Shown: piece by piece, positions 18,852 through 27,898 of the stretch
How positions within the stretch are numbered: the stretch's first letter is position 1
How the letters are laid out: each line of letters opens with the position of its first letter
NCBI RefSeq assembly: GCF_002970915.1
Contig: NZ_CP027190.1
Span: 1,116,001-1,180,000, forward strand
Reading direction: 5' to 3'
Length of the DNA: 64,000 nt
DNA from: Lactobacillus sp. CBA3605
GTDB lineage: Bacteria > Bacillota > Bacilli > Lactobacillales > Lactobacillaceae
The notes under the pieces: generated by a model
What the model saw: the letters and a program-made list of their open reading frames with translations, nothing else
Told to the model about the DNA's origin: nothing
Database searches by the model: none
Translations under genes and position numbers: made by a program

Positions 18852-19700
18852 TTATTGACCACCCCTTGCTTGATTTTTCGGGATTTCAATCGTGATACGG
18901 TAACTGTCGCCAGTGTCTTCTTCGTGCGACTGCACTGACAAGCCAGCGGCCGTCACCATCTTAATTGATTTTTTAATCGTATTGACCGCAATGCGGGTAT
19001 CTCCCGTTAATCCCCGCGGTCGTTTTTGTTTTGGTTTTGGTGGCAACTGTATTTTTTGCACCAATTGTTCCGTTTCTTTAACGGTTAACTGCTGGTCCAG
19101 CACTTGAGCTAACACGGTGACTTGTTGGTCCACTGGTAAATTCAAGAGGGCCCGACCATGCCGTTCGCTGAGTTGCCGTTTTAATAAAGCTTGTTGCACA
19201 GCTGGCGCTAACTTTAATAACCGCAACTTATTCGCCACAAACGATTGGCTTTTACCTAATTCTTTAGCCAGTGCCGCTTGGGTCAACGTATTTAACTTCA
19301 TTAACTCTTGGTAAGCCGTCGCTTCTTCAATGACCGTTAAGTCTTGGCGTTGTAAATTCTCAATCAACGCCATTGAAGCTGTTTCGCCATCATCCATTTT
19401 TTGAATAATTGCTGGTGCTTGGGCCCAATGTAAGGAACAAATCGCACGAAAACGCCGTTCACCAGCAATAATTTCGTATTTTTTAGGTTCATATTCTCGC
19501 AATACAATCGGTTGCAATAACCCATGTGCCGCAATCGTGGCTGCTAATTCATCAATCCCAGCCGCATCAAAAACTTGCCGTGGTTGAAACCGATTTGGAA
19601 CAATTGCCGTCACCGGAATCTGCACGATTTGTTGCTGGGGCTTAGCTGCTTCAGCATCCTTATTTTTATCACGATTACCACCGAATAAGGAAAATGCCAT
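18852..19700 (-). CDS. noc: Nucleoid occlusion protein Noc (ParB paralogue)
   Basis: A 282-residue ParB-like protein directly before parA, the standard place of Noc. The N-terminus is an amphipathic start (MAFSLFGGNRDKNK) as in Bacillus Noc, which uses such a segment to bind the membrane. The CTP-binding motifs VPNRFQPRQVFD and GERRFRAIC are present, and the HTH lies around TQAALAKELGKSQSFVANKLRLL. Noc stops division septa from forming over the nucleoid. A second ParB-like assignment is possible in principle, but the order and the N-terminus favour Noc. Confidence 0.92.
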   Translation of the reverse strand: MAFSLFGGNRDKNKDAEAAKPQQQIVQIPVTAIVPNRFQPRQVFDAAGIDELAATIAAHGLLQPIVLREYEPKKYEIIAGERRFRAICSLHWAQAPAIIQKMDDGETASMALIENLQRQDLTVIEEATAYQELMKLNTLTQAALAKELGKSQSFVANKLRLLKLAPAVQQALLKRQLSERHGRALLNLPVDQQVTVLAQVLDQQLTVKETEQLVQKIQLPPKPKQKRPRGLTGDTRIAVNTIKKSIKMVTAAGLSVQSHEEDTGDSYRITIEIPKNQARGGQ

Positions 19701-19717
19701 CTCAATTACCTCCCACT

Positions 19718-20452
19718 TTAGTCATGGGCCGTTAACGGCTGTTTAGCAGGCGTCCCCGGCTTACGTGGATAGCGTTTAGGCGTGGGCCGCTTTTTATCTA
19801 CAATAATGATATGCCGCAGATCACCCGTTTGTGGTAAAGTCAACGCTTCATCACGTACTAACTGACCACCTAATTGTTGAATCGCATAAGCACCTTCGGC
19901 CGTTTCCGTCCGGGCATTAGCAGCCTTTAACGCCACCATCTGACCACCGACTTTCACAAGTGGCAAGCACAATTCGCTTAACACCGACAAGCGGGCCACC
20001 GCTCGGGCGGTGACTAAATCATATTGCTCGCGATGACCGGATTTTTTGCCCGCAAAGGTTTCAGCCCGATCATGAAAAGCTTGCACATCGCTTAATCCCA
20101 AAGCACTGATGAGTTGTTGTAAAAAATTAATCCGTTTATTTAACGAATCCACAATCGTCACTTGTAACTGAGGGAAAACGATTTTTAGTGGCAATGACGG
20201 AAAACCGGCACCCGCACCAACATCACAGATGGTTAGCGGTTGTTCCCGCAATGCTGTCACATAAAAAGCAGGCGTAATTGAATCATAAAAATGCTTCAAA
20301 TACACTTCGGGCTGCGCTGTAATCGTCGTTAAATTAAATTGGCGATTGGTTTCAATCAGCAACTTAAAGTACATTGCAAATTGAGCCATCTGCTGATCAC
20401 TTAGTCTAATGTCGTGACTCGCCAAAGCTTGTTTAAATTCTTCTGGATTCAT
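19718..20452 (-). CDS. rsmG: 16S rRNA (guanine527-N7)-methyltransferase RsmG
   Basis: A 244-residue SAM-dependent methyltransferase (formerly GidB) that modifies G527 of 16S rRNA. The SAM motif [17 protein letters not shown] is at about 73-89, and [14 protein letters not shown] and [11 protein letters not shown] follow as expected. The C-terminal [21 protein letters not shown] tail is the typical basic end. It opens the noc-parA-parB operon. The strong conservation of this order places the window within a few tens of kb of oriC (inference). Confidence 0.95.
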   Translation of the reverse strand: MNPEEFKQALASHDIRLSDQQMAQFAMYFKLLIETNRQFNLTTITAQPEVYLKHFYDSITPAFYVTALREQPLTICDVGAGAGFPSLPLKIVFPQLQVTIVDSLNKRINFLQQLISALGLSDVQAFHDRAETFAGKKSGHREQYDLVTARAVARLSVLSELCLPLVKVGGQMVALKAANARTETAEGAYAIQQLGGQLVRDEALTLPQTGDLRHIIIVDKKRPTPKRYPRKPGTPAKQPLTAHD

Positions 20453-20492
20453 GAAAAAGCTCCTTAATTAAGGTCGCATTTGCCTTACAGTT

Positions 20493-20515
20493 GTGAAACA
20501 ACTTGAATGTTTCAC
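20493..20515. promoter_or_regulatory. Inverted repeat made of two parS half-sites in swapped order
   Basis: GTGAAACA (20493-20500) and TGTTTCAC (20508-20515) are separated by 7 nt. These are exactly the two 8-bp halves of the consensus parS TGTTTCACGTGAAACA but in reversed order. They lie about 45 bp before the rsmG start. No complete parS was found by eye in the window. It may be a ParB/Noc-related site, an operator, or chance. Confidence 0.4.
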
Positions 20516-20673
20516 GTCACCTCATAACTTTAACTTAAAATCAAGGCAAAATCAATGCTCAAGCTTGGATTATTACCCCGTGTAACCCTTGAAAAATCAC
20601 GATTTTGCTTCATTTAGCTAGAACTGATTTTTTTACATCTTTACCACTGCATTTTATCAAATTTTCAGAAAAA

Positions 20674-20710
20674 TAGACGGCCTTTCAGCTAGTTACTGAA
20701 AAGTCGTCTA
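20674..20710 (-). terminator. Terminator of nupC
   Basis: On the minus strand TAGACG pairs with CGTCTA and the inner TTTTCAG with CTGAAA, followed by TTTTTC. It lies about 25 nt past the nupC stop. Confidence 0.75.
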
Positions 20711-20733
20711 TCGTTTATTTTATATTTAGTTGC

Positions 20734-22017
20734 TTACCAAACGAATAACCCAACTACGCCGGCTGACAAGAGGGAAACTAAAATCCCAGATAACAGCAAA
20801 TAGCCCACGTTACGTGAAATCAAGTCATTCTTTTCACGACTCACAATCCCCTTGAACGCCCCAATAATCATCCCAACTGTTGAGAAGTTGGCAAATGATG
20901 TCAAGAAGACCGTTAAGACTGCTCTAAAATGGGGGGCAAAATCGTTAACTTTACCCGTAACTTCACCCATGACCACGAATTCATTCGTGACCAACTTGGT
21001 CCCCATGTAAGAGGCCATTTGGAAGGCATCGTGGGCATTGAAACCCAGTAACCAGGCAAATGGGAACATGATTACCCCAAAGATATTTTCAAGTGAGAGG
21101 TTCGTGTTAATTAAACCTAACAACTTATCAATTAACTTCGCTAAAGCCACAAAGGCAATGACGTTGGCAGCGATAATCAAGATTAACTTACCAGCGCCAA
21201 GAATTGAATCACCTAAGAAAGAGAAGAATGGTTCGCGCACTGGCTTAGCTGCTTGAACTTGTTCATCCGCCAAGGTTTCAGAGCCGCTAGTTGCGGTCGT
21301 TGCCGTCGTTTCTTCAACGGCAGCACTACTACCAACTTTGGCAATGGTATCTTCTTCTGGTTTCACATCAACTGGATTTAAGATGGCCGTAATGATAGCC
21401 GCATTTAAGACGTTCATTGGCACCGCCGTCAAAATAAATTGACCAGGCATCATCTTAATATAAGCACCCAGAATAGAGGCAGTTACACAACTCATCGACA
21501 TCATCGCAATGGTTAAGTTACGTTGCGCTTTCATCTGTTTTAGTTGTAACTGTGAAACAGCAAGCGCTTCGGTATTACCTAAAAACATCATTTCAACAAC
21601 GAAGAATGATTCGAACTTTGGTTGACCCGTAATATAAGCCAAACCACGACCGACCCATTTAATAATCCATGGTAAAACGCCGATATATGTCAAAATATCA
21701 AATAATGGCACAATTAATAAAATTGGTAACAGTGAACTGGTAACGAAATCCATTTGTTTAACGTTGACCCAACTAGCCAATGCAAATGCAATCCCATCGT
21801 ATGAAACATCAACCAGCCAAGTAAACCCATCGGCTGCTGCTTTAACCGCATCAACCCCAACTTGTGAACCGGTTAAGAACCATGCTAACAATAATTCTAA
21901 AACCAACATAACACCGATTGAACGCCAATGAATCGCGTGTTTTTGCTTGGAGAATACGTAGGCAATTGCAATAAAGACCACAATCCCAATAATATTAACC
22001 ACCAAGTTAAATACCAT
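20734..22017 (-). CDS. nupC: NupC-type concentrative nucleoside transporter
   Basis: A 427-residue nucleoside:cation symporter (CNT family) of the cell membrane. Recognisable segments are the hydrophobic N-terminal core, VEMMFLGNTEALAVSQLQLK, FANFSTVGMIIGAFKG and GYLLLSGILVSLLSAGVVG. The family's central cytoplasmic linker is here long and rich in Thr/Ala/Glu (about residues 215-250, EETTATTATSGSETLADE). Length is close to Bacillus NupC (about 395-430). It supplies nucleosides that can feed the purine genes present elsewhere in the window. A leader with a terminator-like hairpin precedes it. Confidence 0.93.
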   Translation of the reverse strand: MVFNLVVNIIGIVVFIAIAYVFSKQKHAIHWRSIGVMLVLELLLAWFLTGSQVGVDAVKAAADGFTWLVDVSYDGIAFALASWVNVKQMDFVTSSLLPILLIVPLFDILTYIGVLPWIIKWVGRGLAYITGQPKFESFFVVEMMFLGNTEALAVSQLQLKQMKAQRNLTIAMMSMSCVTASILGAYIKMMPGQFILTAVPMNVLNAAIITAILNPVDVKPEEDTIAKVGSSAAVEETTATTATSGSETLADEQVQAAKPVREPFFSFLGDSILGAGKLILIIAANVIAFVALAKLIDKLLGLINTNLSLENIFGVIMFPFAWLLGFNAHDAFQMASYMGTKLVTNEFVVMGEVTGKVNDFAPHFRAVLTVFLTSFANFSTVGMIIGAFKGIVSREKNDLISRNVGYLLLSGILVSLLSAGVVGLFVW

Positions 22018-22164
22018 GTGAATATTCCTTCTTCCCTATAGATGTTGTCAAACCAATAAAAAACAATTAAGAAAAAACTACCTTTATTAATTTACCATTT
22101 TAGCTAACGTTATGGTAGCTAAATTTTAAGGAATCATTAAGGAATTGCCTGATAAAGCCATGCG

Positions 22165-22259
22165 AAAAAGCGACTTAACTTAAGAATCATTAAGTCGCCC
22201 ATTAAAACCCAATCATCAACTGAACTGATGACGAGCCCCTGCCAAGGACTTCTATTATA
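22165..22259 (-). promoter_or_regulatory. Putative attenuator leader upstream of nupC
   Basis: On the minus strand a TATAAT box (22259-22254) is followed after about 55 nt by the perfect stem GCGACTTAA/TTAAGTCGC (22198-22170) and five T. In between lies a second small hairpin TCATCA/TGATGA. Transcription from this promoter would meet a terminator about 150 nt before the nupC start. This would fit attenuation or a small independent RNA. The sequence does not match a purine riboswitch that I recognise. Confidence 0.45.
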
Positions 22260-22336
22260 CCGCGTTTTATCAGTCACCGAACCAATTAGTTGACCCACCG
22301 CTTAGATGGGCGTAAGCTACAAGCAATAAAACGAAA

Positions 22337-22459
22337 GGGGGTGATGCTTTTTGAGTACCAATCGTAAGCTTAAAGCATCAGTCTCTGCTCTACTTGGAGC
22401 ACTGAACTGATTGCTTTAAAGGTATCTAAGACTACGGTCTTGGGTACCTTTATTTTTTT
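22337..22459 (+). ncRNA. Small structured RNA or micro-ORF unit with strong terminator
   Basis: A plus-strand unit in the 640-bp gap between nupC and the LysR gene. TGATGCTTT (22342-22350) pairs with AAAGCATCA (22372-22380). TGCTC (22386-22390) pairs with GAGCA (22397-22401). The 3' end is a long terminator, AAAGGTA...TACCTTT with inner AAGAC/GTCTT, then seven T. A TTACC-free weak promoter TTGACC-N17-TAAGCT precedes it (22290-22318). A 19-codon frame from TTG 22351 (LSTNRKLKASVSALLGALN) follows an AAGGGGG sequence. It may be a peptide or only fortuitous. Confidence 0.5.
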
Positions 22460-22657
22460 GCGCCAGTTGCGACGATCACGATGCTTTCAGCAAACCTTAA
22501 AGTCTTACTAATAGTCGTTGAATCCAAGCAGCGTTTTAGCTAGTCAAGTTGCCTTCAAACCACAGGTAACAACTAATCGTCAGGTCGTTTCAATCACCTG
22601 GCAAACCGACTGCTTTAACGATTGGAAATTAGCGCACTTAATTCATGACTTCATTAA

Positions 22658-23560
22658 CTAATGCGATTGCCACAGCATTTCGGTGGGATATTCAGTCGTC
22701 AAAAACTGCTTGATGGCCCGAATCATCATTGCAGTTGAAGGCGCTGTGGCCTGTGTTTTATTGGCAACTAACGCAATCTCACGATTATACGGTTCCGCAA
22801 ACGGATACGTATTCACGTCCCCCGTTAATTTTTTCAACGCTAACTTCGGTAAAATTCCCATGCCCAAACCAGATTCCACCATCGAAATGATAGATTGATC
22901 ATCAATCGAAAACCGTAAAAAGTTATTCGTCACATGATAATGATCCAAAGCCAACTTCGTATCACGGTCATAATCGCTTTGCTGCAAAATAAAATTTTGA
23001 TCCATGACATCCGCCTTCGTCATATACCGACCGTTAGCGGGGACAAAGCCGGCTGGGGTCACGCAATAGATGGGGTCATTAATTAAAGCATGCGCTAATA
23101 AATTATCATTAACGGGTAGCGACGTGAAGCCCACGTCAATCGTCCCAATCTTCGCCCACTTAGTAATTTCATTGAAATTTCCTTGGACCACCGAAATTTC
23201 AATATCGGGATATTCATGGTTAAACCGTCGAATAATTCGGGGTAACCAATTGATACAAACACTGCTGAAACCACCGATTCGAACTGAGCCAGAATGTAAC
23301 CCCTGAATATTATCAGCTACTTGGCGCAGATTACTTTCAGTATTCAAGATTTCTTGTACATAAGGTAGCACTTGTTGCCCGTCACTGGTAAGTTCAACCC
23401 CCGAACGGTTACGAATAAATAAAGGAAAGCCGAGTGCCTTTTCAAGTTGATTCACAGAATGACTGACCGCACTAGGGGTCACATTCAAGGTCGCAGCCGC
23501 TTGATAAAAGGTTTTTTGGGCCACAACGGTTGCAAAAACTTCATACGCAAAATTTGCCAT
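22658..23560 (-). CDS. LysR family transcriptional regulator
   Basis: A 300-residue LTTR with an N-terminal winged HTH (residues 3-60, FYQAAATLNVTPSAVSHSVNQLE in part) and a type 2 periplasmic-binding-like effector domain (about 88-290, GSVRIGGFSSVCINWLPRII). It is divergent from an aminotransferase gene with 140 bp between starts, the classic arrangement for a LysR protein controlling its neighbour. The effector is unknown but may be an amino acid or keto acid if the neighbour is the target. Confidence 0.9.
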   Translation of the reverse strand: MANFAYEVFATVVAQKTFYQAAATLNVTPSAVSHSVNQLEKALGFPLFIRNRSGVELTSDGQQVLPYVQEILNTESNLRQVADNIQGLHSGSVRIGGFSSVCINWLPRIIRRFNHEYPDIEISVVQGNFNEITKWAKIGTIDVGFTSLPVNDNLLAHALINDPIYCVTPAGFVPANGRYMTKADVMDQNFILQQSDYDRDTKLALDHYHVTNNFLRFSIDDQSIISMVESGLGMGILPKLALKKLTGDVNTYPFAEPYNREIALVANKTQATAPSTAMMIRAIKQFLTTEYPTEMLWQSH

Positions 23561-23700
23561 GCTGATGATTTGCTCCTTAGATGAATTATTTTCATTTATA
23601 ATTGAAAAAGTTGAGCTTTACTTAACTGCTTCCCCATTTTATCATATTAATAATCAAACCAGACAATGACGACTTAAAAAATTCAAGTGGGGGCCACATC

Positions 23701-24933
23701 ATGAAAAAACTATTTGCGAACCGCGTCTTAACTAATGACACAACTGATCTCGATAATATTTTCAAAAATAGCGCCAATCCGGAAAACATTTCCTTTGCTG
23801 GCGGTTTTCCTGATGTCCGCTTATTTCCCGAGCAGGCTTTACAACAAGCCTATCATGACGCAATTGAACAGCAGGGACCGGCTATTTTTCAATATCAATC
23901 CACCCAAGGACCGCTGGCGCTGCGACAAAAGTTAGCAACGCGCATGGCACAACAGGCCAGCGTGACAACGACCGCCGCTAATATCTTGCTCACTCAAGGC
24001 GGACAGCAAGCCATCGACTTGGTTGCTAAATTACTCTTAAATCATGGCGATGCCATGGTCGTTGAAGGCCCAACTTACATGGGTGCCTTAGCTGCATTTG
24101 ACACCTACGAGCCTACCTACTATGAAGTGCCAGTCGATCAAGATGGCATGAACCTGCGGCGGCTACAGCAAACTCTGAAAGCACATCCTGAAATCAAACT
24201 CATCTATACGATTCCTGATTTTCATAATCCAACTGGGACGACCCTCACTGCTAAACGACGGCAGGCGATGGTGGCCTTAGCTAATCAATACGATGTCATC
24301 ATTTTAGAGGACAGCCCTTATCGCGACTTACGTTACAGCGGACAAGCCATTCCCGCTATCAAACACTATGATACTGAAGGCCGGGTGATCTTCATTTCCA
24401 GCTTCTCTAAGATTTTATCACCAGCTTTACGAACCGGCTGGTTAGTTGCTGACGACGAACTTATGGCCCAATTGGTTGGGTTAAAATCAGCCGTCGATGT
24501 CCAATCACCTAATGTGACCTTGGCAGCGATTAATGCTTACTTAGATCAAAATGATCTAGATGCGCACATTGCAACCCTGAACCAAGCCTACCAAGTTAAG
24601 CGCGACGCCATGTTACAAGCATTGGATCGTTACTTCCCTAAAAATGTGACTTATACGCGCCCGGCTGGTGGTTTCTTCATCTGGGTCACGTTGCCTACAA
24701 CTATCGATGCTCAGCAATTGTTAACTGATGTGGTTTTACCACAAGCACACGTCGCTTATGTCCCTTCCGCTTGTCAATTCGCTAGTCGCACCGTTAAAAA
24801 CGGCCTCCGACTAAATTTTACTAGTCTCGACCCAACGACAATTACAGCCGGCATTCAGCGCTTAGGTCAGTTACTTCAACCCGCGCCCGTAACCGCAACT
24901 AAACCACGGTTAAAAACCAGTTTTCAATTTTAA
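23701..24933 (+). CDS. PLP-dependent aminotransferase (class I/II, LysN/aromatic type)
   Basis: A 410-residue fold-type I aminotransferase. The PLP lysine is Lys237 in SSFSKILSPALRTGW. Other hallmarks are FAGGFPDVRLFP (residues 32-43), LLTQGGQQAIDLVAK, YTIPDFHNPTGTTL and LEDSPYRDLRY. These fit the group of 2-aminoadipate, aromatic and branched-chain aminotransferases related to MocR C-domains. The exact amino acid cannot be given. It is divergent from the LysR gene, and a T-box-controlled amino acid transporter follows downstream on the same strand. Confidence 0.9.
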   Translation: MKKLFANRVLTNDTTDLDNIFKNSANPENISFAGGFPDVRLFPEQALQQAYHDAIEQQGPAIFQYQSTQGPLALRQKLATRMAQQASVTTTAANILLTQGGQQAIDLVAKLLLNHGDAMVVEGPTYMGALAAFDTYEPTYYEVPVDQDGMNLRRLQQTLKAHPEIKLIYTIPDFHNPTGTTLTAKRRQAMVALANQYDVIILEDSPYRDLRYSGQAIPAIKHYDTEGRVIFISSFSKILSPALRTGWLVADDELMAQLVGLKSAVDVQSPNVTLAAINAYLDQNDLDAHIATLNQAYQVKRDAMLQALDRYFPKNVTYTRPAGGFFIWVTLPTTIDAQQLLTDVVLPQAHVAYVPSACQFASRTVKNGLRLNFTSLDPTTITAGIQRLGQLLQPAPVTATKPRLKTSFQF

Positions 24934-24970
24934 TAATGACGACTAGTTCACTAGATTATGAGAGAACGAT

Positions 24971-25265
24971 TTGACTATCATTAGAAAATGCGGTAAGCTT
25001 ATGCTAATTAATCAACATTTTGATGAGATGAGTACGTTAGTTGGTTCAGTCCAGCGAGCTGTGGTGTGATGAAAAGCAGCCTGAATCCTAACCGAAGATG
25101 GTCTCTAAATGGTGTCGGTAAGCGTTAGTGAACCGATGACGGCGTCGTACTCGTTAACGTACGCGAGTTAAGCTTAACTCACAGAGTTGGACCGAGTGAT
25201 CGGTTCAAGCACAAAGGTGGCACCACGATCAACAATCGTCCTTTTATTAGGAAGATTGTTTTTTT
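24971..25265 (+). promoter_or_regulatory. T-box leader with probable AUG (methionine) specifier
   Basis: TTGACT-N17-TAAGCT at 24971-24999 is a possible promoter. Stem I runs from about 25021: the loop-E part GAGTACG, then GGTTCAG pairing with CTGAATCC, enclosing the AGCGAGC / GGTGTGATG apical region. The specifier side reads CCGAAGATGGTCTC, where GAAG is followed by ATG (25098-25100), as GAAG precedes the codon in Bacillus tyrS. The T-box AAGGTGGCACCACGA is at 25214-25228 and the terminator ACAATCGTCCT/AGGAAGATTGT with seven T at 25232-25265. It controls the amino acid ABC transporter just downstream by tRNA charging; methionine specificity is inferred from the specifier. Confidence 0.85.
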
Positions 25266-25298
25266 GTCGTCAAAATTACTTAAGGAGTCGTGGTAAAA

Positions 25299-26108
25299 AT
25301 GAAAAAATGGATCAAAAAATTAGGGTTAATCGCTTTGGGCCTCACACTCGCAGTCACTCTCACCGCCTGTGGTCAAAAATCACATTCAACGACCACCCGA
25401 GCAACCACTAACTTGAATTTGCAACAAGCTGGTACCTTGACCATCGGGCTAGAAGGCACCTTCCAACCTTATAGTTATCGCAAAAACGGCCAATTAACCG
25501 GCTTTGAAGTTGACTTAGGTCGCGCCATTGCCAAAAAAATGGGCTTAAAGGCCAAGTTTGTGCCGACTAAGTTTGATGCGTTAATTGCTGGTTTAGCAGT
25601 CAACAAATATGATGTCGTCATTAACGATATTGCAGAAACACCGCAGCGTCAGCAAAAATATTTATTTTCAACGCCATACATTTATTCAAAATCTCAATTA
25701 GCCGTTAAAAAGAATGCCACAATTAAACAACTATCTGCAATCAAAGGTCAAAAAGTTGCCCAGACAACCACTAGTAATAATGCCGCTGATGCCAAGCGTT
25801 TAGGCGCAACCGTCGTCCCGACCGATGGCTTTGAGCAATCAATTGCGCTCGTGACCCAAGGACGGGTCAGCGGAACCATTAATTCACGCGAAGCTTTCTA
25901 TGCTTACTTCAAACAAAATCCAACGGCGAATTTAAAACTAATCGATGCGGGCAACGCGATTAAAACGCAAAAAATTGGCGCCATTGTCACTAAAAAGCAC
26001 GCCAAGTTACAACAACGCTTATCAACCGCTATCCGGGCGTTACGCCAAGATGGCACACTCACAAAACTCTCAAAGCGCTACTTTGGTGGCGATGTAACCA
26101 AACCTTAG
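25299..26108 (+). CDS. Amino acid ABC transporter substrate-binding lipoprotein (copy 1)
   Basis: A 269-residue binding protein, started at the ATG at 25299 (AGGAG 11 nt upstream); a GTG three codons earlier overlaps the ribosome site. The signal peptide ends in a lipobox LTAC, so it is a lipoprotein. The family 3 signature GFEVDLGRAIAKKMG and the ligand-cleft regions PYSYRKNGQLTGFE and GTINSREAFYAYF are visible. It belongs to the polar amino acid/cystine group. It is followed by a close paralogue about 170 bp downstream and the permease and ATPase genes. The T-box suggests methionine or a related sulfur amino acid. Confidence 0.92.
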   Translation: MKKWIKKLGLIALGLTLAVTLTACGQKSHSTTTRATTNLNLQQAGTLTIGLEGTFQPYSYRKNGQLTGFEVDLGRAIAKKMGLKAKFVPTKFDALIAGLAVNKYDVVINDIAETPQRQQKYLFSTPYIYSKSQLAVKKNATIKQLSAIKGQKVAQTTTSNNAADAKRLGATVVPTDGFEQSIALVTQGRVSGTINSREAFYAYFKQNPTANLKLIDAGNAIKTQKIGAIVTKKHAKLQQRLSTAIRALRQDGTLTKLSKRYFGGDVTKP

Positions 26109-26280
26109 CTTGAACGCGTTACCTGTTATTTTTTTAGAATGCCCATTCCCAGTGAATTTTAGGTATCATGATTGAAAGTGGTTCGCTATAATAAATAGAG
26201 TGCTTATTTTTTGTCAGTTAACCTAGTTTCAATTATGATATGACTAGTGTTTAAAAAATTTAGGGAGTGTTGAGTAAATT

Positions 26281-27090
26281 ATGAAACGAGTTATTAAACG
26301 ACTAAGTTTAGCCGTTTTCGGGGTAGCCCTGGCAGTGGTCTTAACTGCTTGTGGTAATAGTTCCAACCAATCTAGCAGTACCAGTTCTGACCTTGGCTTA
26401 CAAACACCGGGGACGTTGACCGTGGGTCTAGAAGGAACTTTCAAACCATATAGTTATCGTAAAGATGGTAAGTTGACTGGGTTTGAAGTCGATTTAGCCC
26501 GCGCAGTTGCTAAAAAAATGGGCGTTAAAGTCAAATTTGTGCCAACCAAATTTGATTCTTTGATTGCCGGTTTAGATGTCAATAAATATGATATCGTCAT
26601 TAATAATATTTCTCAAAATAAGCAACGGGAAAAGAAATATTTATTTTCGACACCTTACATCTATTCCAAGTCACAATTAGCTGTTAAGAAATCAAACAAA
26701 GCCATTAAAAAGATCACTGATATTAAAGGTCAAAAAGTGGCTGAAACGACGACTAGTAACAATGCCACTGATGCCAAACGCCTTGGTGCCACGATTACAC
26801 CAACTGACGGCTTCCAACAATCCATTGATCTCGTTGAACAAGGTCGTGTTGCTGGAACAATTAACTCCGGCGAATCTTTCTATGCTTACTTGAAGCAACA
26901 GCCTAACGCTAATATTCGTTTAATTAGTGCTGGTAGCGCAATTGCCACGCAAAAAATCGGGGCCATTGTGACTAAGAAACATCCTAAATTACAAAAACAA
27001 GTTTCTAAAGCGATTCGCGAGTTACGCCAAGATGGCACTTTAACGAAACTTTCCAAACAATATTTTGGTGCTGATGTCACTAACAAATAA
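26281..27090 (+). CDS. Amino acid ABC transporter substrate-binding lipoprotein (copy 2)
   Basis: A 269-residue paralogue of the upstream binding protein, equal in length and clearly the product of a tandem duplication (shared YIYSKSQLAVKK, TSNNA-DAKRLGAT, ELRQDGTLTKLSK). The lipobox is LTAC. The ribosome site is AGGGAG about 14 nt before the ATG. Differences are spread over the whole length (for example NDIAETPQRQQ against NNISQNKQRE), so the duplication is not recent and the two may differ in ligand. Both would serve the single permease/ATPase pair that follows. Confidence 0.92.
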   Translation: MKRVIKRLSLAVFGVALAVVLTACGNSSNQSSSTSSDLGLQTPGTLTVGLEGTFKPYSYRKDGKLTGFEVDLARAVAKKMGVKVKFVPTKFDSLIAGLDVNKYDIVINNISQNKQREKKYLFSTPYIYSKSQLAVKKSNKAIKKITDIKGQKVAETTTSNNATDAKRLGATITPTDGFQQSIDLVEQGRVAGTINSGESFYAYLKQQPNANIRLISAGSAIATQKIGAIVTKKHPKLQKQVSKAIRELRQDGTLTKLSKQYFGADVTNK

Positions 27091-27178
27091 CCATTAGTTT
27101 GCTTTAAGCGCAACTGCACCAAAGCGTCGAGCCAGTTCTCGGCGTATACATACATTTTATTTTCACAGGAGGTCCCGC

Positions 27179-27886
27179 ATGGAATCCATTTGGCACATTA
27201 TTATTACTTCAACGCCTCAAATCGCCTTGGCTGGCTTAAAATACACAATCCCGATTGCCTTAATTTCATTTATCTTAGGCCTAATCTTAGCCGTATTGAC
27301 CGCATTAACTAAATTGTCTCCTCGCCATGGTTGGTTTTCAATTCTGAAAGCCATTGCTTACTTTTATGTTTGGCTCTTTCGGAGCACCCCATTATTAGTG
27401 CAATTATTCATTGTTTACTTTGGCCTGCCATACTTGAAAATCAAGGGACTTTTTCCTAATGGGATTCAACTTGATCCGTGGACAGCCGGTATTACGACTT
27501 TCTCCCTCAATACTGGTGCCTATTGTGCCGAGACCATCCGAGCTTCAATCTTGTCCATTTCACAAGGTCAATGGGAGGCCGCTTATTCCATCGGGATGAC
27601 TAAGCCGCAAGTCTTACGTCGCATTATCTTGCCTCAAGCAGCTCGCGTCTCGTTGCCACCACTATCGAATAGTTTTATCGGCCTAGTCAAGGATACTTCC
27701 CTGGCAGCCTCAATTACCATTATTGAAATGTTTGAAGTGAGTCAACAAATTGCCGCTGAAAACTACCAACCTTTGGTCATGTACGCATTAGTCGCCGCTT
27801 TTTATGCCGTCTTGTGCTCGATTCTTAGTGGCTTACAAGGCTATCTTGAAAAACGGACCTCGCGTTACATTAGCCCCATTAATTAG
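27179..27886 (+). CDS. Amino acid ABC transporter permease
   Basis: A 235-residue membrane protein of the HisM/TcyL type with about five helices. The EAA loop EAAYSIGMTKPQVLRRIILPQA (in part) lies around residues 138-160 and the N-terminal RSTPLLVQLFIVYFGLP is the family motif. The ribosome site GGAGG is 6 nt before ATG. One permease gene implies a homodimer. It is followed by the ATPase gene after 12 bp. Confidence 0.94.
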   Translation: MESIWHIIITSTPQIALAGLKYTIPIALISFILGLILAVLTALTKLSPRHGWFSILKAIAYFYVWLFRSTPLLVQLFIVYFGLPYLKIKGLFPNGIQLDPWTAGITTFSLNTGAYCAETIRASILSISQGQWEAAYSIGMTKPQVLRRIILPQAARVSLPPLSNSFIGLVKDTSLAASITIIEMFEVSQQIAAENYQPLVMYALVAAFYAVLCSILSGLQGYLEKRTSRYISPIN

Positions 27887-27898
27887 GAGGGATCACCT

